Positions 12,934 to 24,321 of a stretch of 64,000 bases of DNA are shown here, piece after piece. This DNA is from Thermothelomyces thermophilus ATCC 42464 (Eukaryota > Ascomycota > Sordariomycetes > Sordariales > Chaetomiaceae). Every line of letters starts with the position of its first letter. The first letter of the stretch is position 1. The stretch covers positions 868,001 through 932,000 of the forward strand of contig NC_016472.1 of assembly GCF_000226095.1 (NCBI RefSeq), given 5' to 3'. A model generated the notes under the pieces. That model had not been told where the DNA came from and searched no databases. It saw nothing but the letters and a program-made list of their open reading frames with translations. The position numbers and the translations under genes were made by a program.

Positions 12934-15900
12934 GCGACGATATGCTATCTTCTTTCCCAAGGCTCTCCTCTTTCGCCCGCTCCCGTTCAATCTCCTGCCT
13001 CCCGGCTCGTCTTGCGGCTTTGCCAAAATCGCAGAGCAGGGAGTGGGGAACCACTTTCACGAGCGGAATGCCATCCTCGTCTCCCAGAACCAAGGGTTTG
13101 GGTACACTACGCTCCACGGATCAACGTTAGAGGAGGGGGAGGAGGGGGTTGGGGGGGGGGAGGGAGTGTAGCCGAGTCTATGCTCGAGCCGTTAGCATGT
13201 AGTGAACTGCTCACGGTGGGCCGGCGGTAACGTGGTTGCCCTTGTCGAGCACACATTTCTTGCGCAGCTGCTGGCAGGGCGGGGGGAAGGGAAAAGGAAA
13301 CGGGCCAGGGGTTGAAGGAAGAACGTGTCCGTCGGCACCGGTGTATATGCGCGTCCTGCGTAGGGCCAGAACTGACCGCTCTTCGCCCGCCCGCCTCTCC
13401 TCCAACCAAGTTTGCGGACGGTTGCGGAAGAGTTCGGTGCTTCCTTTGAACAGAGGGCCCTAGCATGTCTCGCCATTGAAGACGTGTGCTTACTCGTAGA
13501 TAGTTACATTGTAGGGTCTACTAGTAGATCCAAGGAAGCCTAATTTGCCATGCAGTCGATGATTTGGAATGACATGCTGGCATGAGGACCTTCACGGGCC
13601 ATCATCACCCTGCACGTGTTAGCACCCGCAAAGTGTAAACAAACGAGGGCCTTCCCGTCGCGTTTTGCGGCCCACTGGATAGGCCAAGGCAGGGAACACT
13701 ACTGTGTAAGAGTAGTGTCGTATCTGACGGATCACCTACCCATGGGCTGGCGTCGTCCGATCACGAATCCCATCTCCTCCTTCTGCGCCTCGTCTCCCGG
13801 GCCATTGATCTTCCTTCCAATCGTCCCCTCCCCTCCGGTCACTCGGATCAGCACGGATGATGGATCCCCCAGCCCTACGCTACACTACACACAGGGATCA
13901 AGGCATCCTAGTTGAAGCCCAAACTCTCCCCCCTTCCACCCCTGAACCTGGAACTGGCACATGTATGTATGTACTGTACTGTACATACGTATATACACAC
14001 TCTACACGCTAGTGTCTCTCCGCGCCCCTTTCCCCCCTTCTCCCCTGCTCGCCGTTGCGGCATCATTCCCGTCATCCCGCGCTTGTACAGTACTTCGGGT
14101 GAAGTGCACTGGAGTAGTGGAAATCGCCACCGGCCAAGAGGAAGAGAGAAGAGACGTTTCATTGTCCACTCCACTCCACCAGTAGCATACCTTGGTTTGG
14201 GGTTGGGGGGAGGGGGGAGGGGATAGCTTGAAACCATCGTCACCTCCTTCGAACCTGTTGTGTTGGACAGTTGTCACTACCGCGCACGAGGATACCGCGG
14301 ATGGAGGGGGCTCCTTCTGTGTCGTGTATGGACATGCATACATCATAGACGAGGCATTGTTAAGTCCGCGCTTGGATCCTACTTGGATCCTACAAGACAT
14401 GCAGGAGTGGGGTTCTTCTTCACCCGGTAGGGCAGAGCCGGGGGATGTGCCTCGAAGGGGAGAAAAGGGGGGTTGGTTTTGAGGAGGCCAGCCCCCCTGT
14501 CCGCTTCCCATCCCCCATTTCCCCCAATCCCCCTCTCCCCAGAAGTGGATGCCGGGCGCTTGTGCTCTGCGCCGGTGCCGGTGCCGGTTCAGTTGATTGG
14601 CTCTCTCTGGCTCTTCTTTACCGGGAGTTCGGCGGGTTTGTTGGACATACTTTGTTCACCACCAGTTCGGTAACCAGTGTAGACGCAGGTACAAGCGCGC
14701 TGAGGGGAGATCAGCACACACCCAAGGTCGTTGGGCCTGCCGCACTTTTCCGAGGGGCAGACGTTTTGCTTGGTTTTCCTCAGTCATGACTCGTTACCAG
14801 GGAACAGGCGGGGCGAGCAAGGAAAGAAAAGGGCGACCCGAAAAAGGGTGGATGGGGGATTTATACGGGGGTCGAGGGAGAACGTGGCCCCCGCCATTCG
14901 CGGCCCTGTCCTTGATACAATGCAGTCCACCGCCACTGGCCGGTCAACTACGGTGAAAAAAGATAGCTAGGGATCGCAAAATCGACAAAACGGGGAGAGC
15001 GGCTGATGTGGGTGTCATGGGCTTGCGCCGCCCACCATCTAACCTGCTACTTGAGTAAACGGTGAAGGAGTCTAGTGCCATGTTTCCCTTTTGGGAGGCG
15101 CAGATACCGTCATCCTTCTGTGGGAAAGATATCGTTCGTAGAGAGTCAATGGATGCTTCCCCAGCGTGGCGATTCAAGGGCATAACTGGACCTAGGGAAG
15201 GAAAGGGGAGGGGGAGGGGAGGCTGGATATTGCGGACGTAGACCATCCAAGCCTCACATATGCACGCCATATACCCTATTCACTGACTTGAGTATCCCTT
15301 AGACGGTATATCCGGGCCCAAGACTCGGGCCATCCCGGTAGACTGTGTCGGCCGCGGCCGACGTGGGGCAGTCAGGCCGCGATGCTATGCAACAACGCCT
15401 GTGGCCTCTGAGAAGTATAGTGTTCAGGGCGTGTGAGTAAGGAAGCAGAGGAGGGGGGAAGCTATCGTTGGGAGTAGAAGCCGGAGAGCGAGCCGTCTGA
15501 GCGGATCTGTCATGGCTCAAGTGGCCGTTGGAAGAGGCCTGAACAGCCACAGCGAGGGAAAAAAAAGGGGAAAAAAAAAAAAAAAACTAACGGAAAAAAG
15601 GGTACTTGGATGGCGGTGCTACAGGACCGTCCAGTCCCGGTTGCCCGGGTTCGTTCAGTCGGCGGCGTCGTCTCGCATCGCGACCTCGAGGAGCCGGAGG
15701 CCCGGTTGGTCCGAGAGTGGGCTCGAGTCCCGGCCGCGTTTCGGTGCGGCCAGGTCGGCACAGCCTCGCAAGGGGGCTCCGCCGCCGACGGGAGCTGCTT
15801 TTGTGATCCCCTTTCCCCTTTCTCCGGAGCACGCCAAAGACATGGATGGGTTGAGACAAGGCGAGAGAACACAGGCTTCGCAGCCCTTCCAATGAGAAGT

Positions 15901-16692
15901 TTGTCGCGCTGCTGCCGTGCTGCAAGTTTAACCAGAAACCGAGGCGAGCGGCAAGGCGCGCGGCGAGGCAACGGCCGCGGAGCAAGGCCAAGAAACAAAT
16001 GGAATAAAAAACAACAGAGGGGAGTGTACGGAGTACAGACGTATGTATGTATGTACTGTACATTACATAGTTACGATACACTCCTGTACTTCGTGGCACA
16101 CAGCAACTGAACACGAGCCACGGATCGGGGAAATAGCAGAGCAATACGGAGACTTTCCCCCCTCCTTACCGTCGCTTGCAACATCCGCGCAATTGGCCAG
16201 AGCCTTGTTCGTCCGATCTCCCCGAGCGCCCCCCTCCCCTCGCTCGAAACCATCATTACCAGATGCAGCAAATCAAATCATTTGTACCGAGAAGAATAGT
16301 ATAGAGCTCGCCCCTTTTTATCGTGAGATTGTTGCGTAACTACGGCGTATATGCAGTAGTGTATAGATGGATATAGAGACTCAAGTGTATCTCTACTACG
16401 TAATCCGTACTATGTAAGTTATACCCCATCAGCATGGTCCGGGTGACCTACACTAGGCAGACCCCCAGTATGGAGTGTAGACTGGCGGACAGGAGAACAG
16501 GGGGACAGGGGGACAGGGAGGACGAGCTGGCCGTGGGTGGAGAAGGCGGTCTGAATCCTTCGAGCAATCTGCCAAGTAGTGTAATCCTGTACCGGCCGGC
16601 CGGATATCCGCATCCTGACGAATTACAGAGCAGTCCTCACACGTACGGATCTACAGTACTAGGGCTGAAAGACGGCGAACCAGTGTTTTCGG

Positions 16693-16732
16693 CCCCCCCT
16701 CCCCCCCCCCCCCCCCAAAAAAAAAAAAAAAA
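16693..16732. repeat. C-tract joined to A16
   Basis: Seven C, one T, sixteen C, then sixteen A. It is low complexity and prone to assembly error, so the exact lengths should be treated with caution. Confidence 0.8.
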
Positions 16733-18924
16733 GGCGGGATTCGGGGTTGCAGAAAGAGCCGGATGTACATCAAAGAAGTTCCAAAAGGAAACGGACGGTG
16801 ACGTGGAAGCTGCACGTCTTGTCTTGCATGAAAAAAAGAGGCGGAGTATGAAGAGGATGAGCATGATGAGAAGCGGTCAATCGTTCAATGCTGAGTGTGA
16901 GAAGAACCTCGAAGCGGAAGATGGCTTGGGTCACAATGGTGACGAGACGAGAGAAGTCCGGGCGAGCCGCCGGGCAAACTTTCGGCTCCACAGCTATTCC
17001 CCAACATAATGCCGTCTTAATGAGGTAAAGTTTAGTAGATTCACCCTACTCAATACGGGACCTAACTTGCGTACACTAGATGAATGAAGAGTGTAGTGTA
17101 CAAAGTAGGTTAGGGAGAAAGGGTACCACTTACATCTGCATCCAGTTTTGCGGCGCGGCAGGAGCACGCCCGGGCCGAGTGTGACGAGACCCGACGTGAA
17201 ACGAAACGTCTAGACATGATCAAATATAGAAAGACTAAACAACTGAATTAGGCACAGGGGAAAGGTGACGACGGCGTGTAACCCGTATCTCGGGCGCGCG
17301 GGCATCGTCGCCGTGCCGAACGCGGGGCAGTCGATCGGCCAAGCAAAGACGCCTCCCACCAAAGATGTTGCCGTGCCGCAAAGGCCTTAAGTTAACCAAA
17401 TTGTCCATCCGAAGAAGCTAACAAGCCCAGCTCTTGTTTCAGATCACCAACCGGGAAGGTCAGGTACAGCGGAACACACGAACGCAAACTGCCAGTGCTT
17501 TGCCTTTGCAATTCTGTAGTCGTACCTTCCATAGCTCGCCTATGGCACCTTCCCAACGTACCTTCTTTACTAGAGCAACTGCTCGAGGCTGTTCCGCGAC
17601 TGCCATCTTTCATCCAACGTTCCAAGACAATGCTTGACCGACGCTATGCCGAGTGAACTTAGCTTACGTACCAAGCTTCATTATAGCTGATCAACATAGG
17701 TAGGTACCTGATCTATCCAGAAAACTATGTAGACGGGAGCTATCTGGATGGGTAAGGTATGTATGCGTGTTCTGTACAACCAACCCAACCCATGAGTAGC
17801 TCTCACATGTGCATCCCGTCATCGCATGCCGCAGGGCTGAAGCTTCGTGCCACAGTCGACTCTTTCTTCCCTTCCCGAGACCGCTCCAGAACTCAAGAAC
17901 TTCAAAATCTGGGACCAACAGCTTCGGGAAAGGGGGGGGCAACCCACCCATCCGCTCCCACTCTCTCACTCGATCCTGTCCCTCCCCCAACGCCCCTCCC
18001 CTGTCCACCGGGGGGGAAACGACGGTGAGGGAAACTGAGGACGAGACGGAAAAGCCACTGGCAGAGTATACACCCCGCCTCTATCCCCCCCCCCTTCCCG
18101 TTTCAAGATAGACACACACACACAGACACACGCACACACACCTCTCTCGGCTCTTGCACGACAAGAATAGCAGCACTCTATCTGTCCGTCCATCTGTCCG
18201 TTCACCAACTCCCAGGGCGAAAGGTCCCTTCCGCCCTTGCATGCATGTGTCCGCCCGCCGAGTTGAGGCGCGGGATGTGCAAATGATGTTAGTTCTCTCC
18301 CCCCCCCCCCCCCCGCCGGGGCAAAACCAACTGTTTTGGTTGGCGACTTGAGAGAGAAGGGGGTGGGAAGGGAGGTAATGACGGCCCTGATGACGTACGA
18401 CCCCAAGGCGCAACAGCCGGAGCGAAAAGCGAGCCCGTGGTTATCTGTTCGAGACTTGTGCGAGAGGTGCCGCTGGGAAATTGCACGTTCAGTTCCCAAA
18501 GAAATAACACGGAATACATTTGTCTAGACATACCTACCTCCCGGACCGTGGTGGAGAGTTGGGCCATAGAAAAGCTAGCTACGGAGAATATATTCGGGTC
18601 GCCGCTATCTAAAACTAGCCTATGATGAGATAGGCAACATTGCAACATTCCACGTCCTAGTAGATACCAACCTCAGTCCGTTTTTTTGTGCCTTCCATGT
18701 CCGACCCTTACCGATTACCAAGTGCCCAGAACCGGATCCCCATGAAACCCGTGACAAGATGCGCCAGAAACGAAAAAATATGGGTATTTGACCAGAAGAT
18801 AGAGGAAACAAAACTACTCAAGACTTCATGCTGCCGCTTCGAGTTCCGTGGGGAGGCGCGGTCCTGGAACGAGCTCTTCCTGTTCTCGTTGGTTTCTAGC
18901 CCCGGTTAGCATCGAGCGCGTGTC

Positions 18925-21514
18925 CTAAGTACTCTCGATGGGGACAAATGTGTTGTAGTTAAAGTCGATCAGTCCATCCAGCATCCAGTGCTGGGGGTCC
19001 CAGAAATCGTAGTTGCTTTCGTAGTTGTTCAAGCCCATGAGCGAGCCGCCTTGCGTGCCTCCTCCCATGGCCGAGTTTCCACCGGGCGTCATGGGACCGT
19101 TGGACGCTGCCAGGCCGAGATTGGCAGGGAGACTCTGGGATGGCGGGGCCAGGGTGCTGTCTAAATGAGTGGAGGCTGAAGACTCATTAGCCGAATCGGG
19201 ATTCGTGGGTTGCTTCAGAGCTAGCAAGTTTTTTAGCCCGCACGAGTTCACCTCAAATGAATGGTAAAGACGAGAGGTCTAAAAAGCGTGCTGGGAACTG
19301 TTGGTTTGGAGGCCAGGGGGGGGAGGGGTTGCCGGCGAGAAAGGGGCCGGCCCGGTGCAGGGAGCAGAGGGGAGGAGTAATGGGCTTACCATCAAGCGTG
19401 CCCCGACCTCGGGCTTGGTATTCCTCCCTCCAGTGCCAGATCGAGTCGAACACGAGACTCATGCTGTGTCTGCACCGCACCTTGAGCTGCAAACTGTCGT
19501 CAATCTCTGGGTCGTCACCTTGAAAGGACGACGCGTCCTTGTTCCGAGCGCCGTTCCAGATCTGAACCATCAATTCGGCAAGCCTCCAGTTCAAGTCGTT
19601 CTGCACCACGCTGGTAGTCCGAATGGCTTGGATCGTCCTGTGGAAGAGAGTCCGGCCACGCTCGGGTTCGATCTGTTTCACAAAAAATGACCGCATGAGC
19701 TTGAGCAAGGCAAACCCGGCGGCAACGAGCATCTGCTGTATATAGTTGGTGGCGTATTTTAGAAGGAACTGGTCTTGCAACTGGTACCGATACGCCTCGT
19801 CGCAGGTCTCCGGGCCGTCGAGGATGAAGTCAAGGTAGCCGGTGGTGGCACGCCACAACGCCATCAAATCGTCGAGGTATCCTGGCGTGCGGCTCGAGTC
19901 GAAGAAGCCGGCGAGGCGGAGATGGAGACAGGCTGCTTTAAGGTGGAGGTAGACAATTGGCGATAAGTTCTGTGCCAGGATCGAAGCTTGGAGCTCGTTG
20001 AACTCGCGCCGGTACACGCGCATCAACATGGCCCGGTGCTCGTCGCCGGCAACGCCACGGGGGTCGCTAGCGTTGCTGTACATTTCTTTAGACACCTTGT
20101 CGCAGAAGCGCTCGATCTGTAACCTGGCCTCGAGCTCCGGCCCGAGAGAAAACGGGCCATCGATTCCGGGACGAACGGCCAGCGTCCAGTCGTATAGGGT
20201 TGAGGCCGGCTGGCCATAGCCCGTGCCTATCGTCTGCGCGACGATGTTGCACACGGCCCAAGTCTTGATGCGGTCGTGCAGCCCTTCCTTGTTCAGCTCC
20301 ACCGCAACTCGGGAGAAGTCGTTGATGTGATTCGGCCGGTGCAAGCCGATGCCGGTCGCTGTCTTCATCAGGACTCCGCAGAGAATATGAGTGGGGTCGG
20401 ACGACGTCGTGCTCGTCGGAAGGGGCCAGGTGCAGAGCAAACAGAGCGCCTTGACAACGAAATAGCTCTGAGGCACGTCCCCCACGGTGTTCCAGAGCAG
20501 TCTCGTCAGGGGCCCCGAGAGCTTGGTGAGGATGTTGTGGTCGGACCCGTAGCGCCTGCTGGCGACCGCGATGATGGACCAGTAGAGCAGGGGATGCTGC
20601 TGGTAATACTGATCTGGCGTCTGGGCCGGGTTAAGGAACGGGAGGAAGGGGTGATAGTAGTTGAAGAATTGGCTGAACAGCTGGCTCTCCTCTTCCTCGG
20701 TGATCTGAAAAGTGTCAAGTTCTCGGGCAATGCGAGGGAGGGCATATGAGCCACCCCGCTTGAGGTGCAGCAGCGATGAGACGGCTTCGTCGGATCCCAT
20801 CAAGGAGGGGTTTCGCGTATGTGAGTACTGGCTCGTGACGACGGGTGAGTGGAGTTGCGACTGCATGGCGGAATGAACTGTCGAGTGGAGGGTCTCGTCG
20901 TCCTCATCCAGAACAAAGCCTCGGCTCTTGGCGAGCTCGACTGCGCGGCGCAGCCTCTCGATCTCCTTCTCCATCTCGGCATGCTTGGAACGCTTGCCGA
21001 TGCGCTTGAAGTTGGACTCGATCTTGCACTCGAGTTTAAGCCGGTTGCAGCGCGAGCAACTTTGGAAGGGCTCTTGGACGACATCGCAGCGCAGCTTCGG
21101 GGGGACGAGATGTTAGCCGCCTCCAGTGAGACAGAAAACGCTACGGCCAAACAATAAACAGCGACAATCGGTGAGAGAGAGAGATAGAGCGGGCCCGCAC
21201 AGGTGCGACACGGGGAGGTGGAAGCGGAGGGGAGGAAACGGGGGCAATGGCCGGTGACTCAACATGTGACTCGGTACCTTTTGCTGGCGGCACTCGTTGC
21301 ATGCACGCTTCACGCCGGGCAGGCGACGGCTCTTGGTCTCTGGCGAGGCATCTGTCCTCTCGTCGTGGTCTTGCTCTTGTTCTTGATCATGTTCGTGGTC
21401 GCCAAGGCTGGCAGGACTGCTATCGACGGTACTCCGTTTGCGCTTGGAAGTGGACGAAGCGGTGCCGTTAGAACCCTGTCCCCGCATGCCAGCAGCAAAC
21501 TCGGGGCTCTCCAT
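18925..21514 (-). CDS. Zn2Cys6 zinc-cluster transcription factor, Leu3/War1-like, about 745 aa
   Basis: Proposed exons are 21514-21278, 21094-19390 and 19220-18925. The first junction falls inside the zinc cluster (phase 0; donor GTACCG, acceptor AAG). After splicing the cluster reads C-X2-C-X6-C-X9-C-X2-C-X6-C at residues 72-102 (RACNECRQQK then LRCD ... CSRCNRLKLEC). A basic linker (NFKRIGKRSKHAEMEKEIERL) leads into a coiled coil, resembling Leu3/War1-type factors. A long middle homology region follows, with conserved-looking LLYWSIIAVASRRYG and ALCLLCTWPL. The C-terminus contains DFWDPQHWMLDGLIDF, plausibly an activation segment. I chose the second intron (19221-19389, GTAAGC to CTAG) because it restores frame; the simpler acceptor at 19252 does not. 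The start at 21514 is the first ATG in this frame next to the cluster; upstream codons are open but lack ATG. It acts in the nucleus; its targets cannot be read from the sequence. Confidence 0.85.
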
Positions 21515-23367
21515 GGCCAAACCGGCACCCCCGGTGGGTGGGGAGAGGAGGCAATCGGTGTGAGACGGCAGGCCCGAGTGGGTTCCCGGTTCCCGAGAGG
21601 GCACGGGACGGTATCAGATAGGCTGTTGGCCGAAGCAGTTCGCTCGGTGGAAAGGTCCGGTCTCGCGGTTGCGATGTGAGAGAACAAGAGATTTGAAGGT
21701 GAGAAAAGCCGATTTCCGGAAGGGCGCGCTGTCGTGCAAGCCCAACTCTTGTTCTTCCGCCCAGAGCGGGGCTGGGTGAGTCAAGCGGGGGCCCTCCCAC
21801 CCTTTGCGCAGAACAGATTTTGACTGCGGGGGCGCGCGGGGAATAGGGCTTGTATTTTCATTGGTTGAGGACGTGTACACTAAAATCCACCTCAACACGT
21901 GTTGCAACGGGCTGCGTCTACTATAACTCTCGGCTTTCCTCTTTCCCTTTGGCTTCCGCCCTATCTTGGTGTATCCTCTCTGGCGAAACTTGAGTTGGGG
22001 TTGATATCAGTAGAGATGGAGGTTCGGAAATATACTCAACAATACAGTCCATTATTCTCTGGTTTGCCAGTGTGCATGCACACTAGATGCCTAGTGGTCA
22101 CGAAAGGGCTTTGAGATACCCTCTGTTCATCATGGAGTGGCAAACGTAGGAGTCCCAGACCTGACGACAAGATATGTTGAGCTGTGGAGCCGTTGATGAC
22201 GGTGAAGATCAAACTTCTGGTGCATCCTCTGATTCGTTGATTCTTGCTCTGGAACCTTTTACACTTGGTAGTCGAGAACAACGGTTTCCCCACTCTCAGC
22301 AACGCCCGGTTGTACTCCGTAGTGCAGTGTACGATGCCGTTCTTGTCACCTCGGTGACCTTATCTCCGGGAGTTGGCTTCTGGGGAACTCTTTAATTCTT
22401 GTGCTAACCCGACGAGGTAAAGAGGCATCATGCACCTGTTCGGGTCGTAGGACAACAACGGTGGCCACAACAACAATTGATGCGGCTGGTTTTTTTTTTT
22501 TCTAGTTCGCCGGCCATTGGGCGACGATGCTCTTCATGGCCTTCTATGGCTAATCCCAGCTGCCAATGGAGTGCAACGATCCTCCTGTCCTCACCCAGGC
22601 GGCAAATCGGAAGCTTGCTTTCAGAACGCCCGCACTAGCTGCGGTGAGGTCGGGCGGGAGCCTACTGCAGTAAGCCAATGCGATGAAGAATATTGGGTGA
22701 TGCACACCGCAGGTCTTAGACAAGAAATCTCGGGCCGGCTGAGACATTAAGCGAAGCACAAAGCCACCCCGGGGACGCTTTTACGGTGATACGAAGGTAG
22801 TGTATGTATGCACGTCCGTACATATATATACCTTAAGCTCCCTTGGGGAAACCTCGCAATTCAATCGGGCAATTGGCTAGAGCGCGTGACCATATCGCTC
22901 TCGTAAACGAGGCTACGTAAATCCCTCGAGATATCTCCTATTCGATGTCAGAAGAGACCCGCTCACCGGTCTGCAGGTACTGCAGTCCGTACATCCAAGG
23001 ATCGATATCCGTATCTACCGCTACAGCTCCCTACCTACCTACCTTACCAACCCATCTGCCCCTATCATGATATTGAGGCAGTACGCAGCATGTAAAGGTA
23101 GGTGGCTGGTGAACATGTACCTTAGCCAAGACAGTCGGAGTTTGGGAGGTGACATCGTATGCACGTCCATATTATTTTATTTGCATGTACGGAGTATCTG
23201 TACCTGGTTGAGCGAATTGAAGTGGGCCCACTGGAGCTGGCTGCAGCGAAAATGACGACACGAGCTCCGATTCCAGATCCGTGCCAAATTCTCCGGGTCA
23301 GCTACACCATCATCACAATCGCTATGAATACACGACGCTAAATGACCGACGCGGTAACTCTTCTATA
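21515..23367. other. Intergenic region between divergent genes
   Basis: This is the probable shared upstream region of the minus-strand zinc-cluster factor and the plus-strand small gene at 23368. No protein-like frame is seen. It holds a T13 run near 22490, a TACTCCGTA motif at 22313-22321, a TACGGAGTA motif at 23188-23196 and GTAC-rich sequence near 22797-22830. A stretch near 22862-22915 has a faint tRNA-like look but lacks a good B box. Confidence 0.5.
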
Positions 23368-24082
23368 ATGGGAGCATCCGGGTCCAAAGCAGCGCAACGG
23401 ACGGTTCGCAAGTTCCCCTCACGCGCACCGGGGTCATCGCCAGCCGCGACCACGAACCCAATGACGAGGCCAGCGCGGCGACCACCACCAGCCCCCTCAG
23501 AAGATGTCCAACCGAGGTCTCAGCGGCAGGCTTTTTACACCAAAGATGACGGTTAGCTTTTTTCCCCTTATTTTTTTTGAGAGGAAGGGGGGGGGGGAGG
23601 AGGGAAGTGGCGCAGGGCGACCCCAATGGGCAACACTGACGAGAAAGCCAGCAATCCGTGCCGACTCGACGGACCCCGATGGTACCGAACTCAGCCCCGA
23701 CTTCGCCGCCCGGCTCCAGAAAATGGGCATTGTGCAACCCAACCCGACGTATTCGCCGTCGTCCATAGCATCCCCATTTCCCGATGTGTCCGGAATTCGC
23801 CAGTCGGTGTCGACGCCGCAGTATCCGGCTTCATCGAACAACGCAACTCTGGGAGTCCTCGAGGTACGGCGGCAGCTTGAGGCCCGGGCAAGGGAAGAGC
23901 TCGAGAACACGGGCAAATCAACCGACAAAGGGAGAGAGTTCTTGGATATTGGCACGATCCGGCAGATACTGGTGCTCCGACAAGGCGGCGCGTCACCAGC
24001 CGACATCGAGGCGCGCCTGAGGCTGAAGCCTGGCGTTGTGGAAAGGTTCGGGCCGCAGGGTGTGGTTGCACCCGCATCTTAA
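23368..24082 (+). CDS. Small hypothetical protein with predicted N-myristoylation signal, 204 aa
   Basis: Two exons, 23368-23551 and 23652-24082. The intron has donor GTTAGC, a good branch site (ACTGAC) and a CAG acceptor. The junction is phase 1 and joins KDD to AIRADS in frame. The protein starts MGASGSK, which matches the N-myristoylation pattern (Gly2, Ser at position 6), followed by RTVRKFPSR and a Pro-rich stretch to about residue 55. Residues about 62-110 contain DGTELSPDFAARLQKMGIV. A Ser/Pro linker follows, then an alpha-helical C-terminal part (VRRQLEARAREELENTG, then IGTIRQILVLRQGGASPADIE ... RLRLKPGVVERFG) that looks like a helix-turn-helix. I do not recognise a named family, so function is unknown. 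If the lipid signal is used, it would sit at a membrane. It is convergent with the dehydrogenase gene, 239 bp between stops. Confidence 0.78.
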
Positions 24083-24321
24083 GCGCCGACGCGAGTTGGG
24101 GGGCGTGATGGAGTAACAGGGTTTGCATTAAGTACTACCTGAAAGCTGATCGCCAGGCGGGCGGCTTCGCCATTTAATGTCTTCAGGGACCAATATCCCA
24201 CCACCACTACTGGTTCATGTACATTATTATTACCCCTCCACGGATACCCCGAGCCATGTGAGAGAATATCCGGCTAAATTTCACGCATCCGGCGGCGGTC
24301 GATCAACGCACACTCCTCGTC

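Larger units (their letters stand above)
5640..18924. other. 13-kb region without a convincing gene
   Basis: This lies upstream of the minus-strand regulator at 3322-5639 and downstream of the minus-strand zinc-cluster gene. Every open frame here is under about 190 codons, lacks a recognisable motif, or overlaps low-complexity DNA. Contents seen: C14 at 6362-6375, G13 at 9887-9899, (GAT)9 at 11850-11876, T27 at 11993-12019, a TCCCCTT/TTTC microsatellite at 12880-12933, a C then A tract at 16693-16732, C16 at 18299-18314 and a CA-type repeat near 18112-18140. GTAC-rich palindromes recur throughout. No tRNA or 5S rRNA was recognised by eye. The region may be a long promoter, hold non-coding transcripts, or contain spliced genes I could not assemble. 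Confidence 0.5.

Noticed and set aside
15510-15998. 162-codon minus-strand frame in the 13-kb gap
   Set aside because: Runs into an A-rich homopolymer tract and overlaps several equally long frames; no domain.
19252-19389. Acceptor at 19252 for the last intron of the zinc-cluster gene
   Set aside because: Good dinucleotide but it does not keep the reading frame; the acceptor at 19221 does.
22862-22935. Possible tRNA
   Set aside because: GGCTAGAGCG resembles an A box, but no convincing B box or acceptor stem pairing was found by eye.
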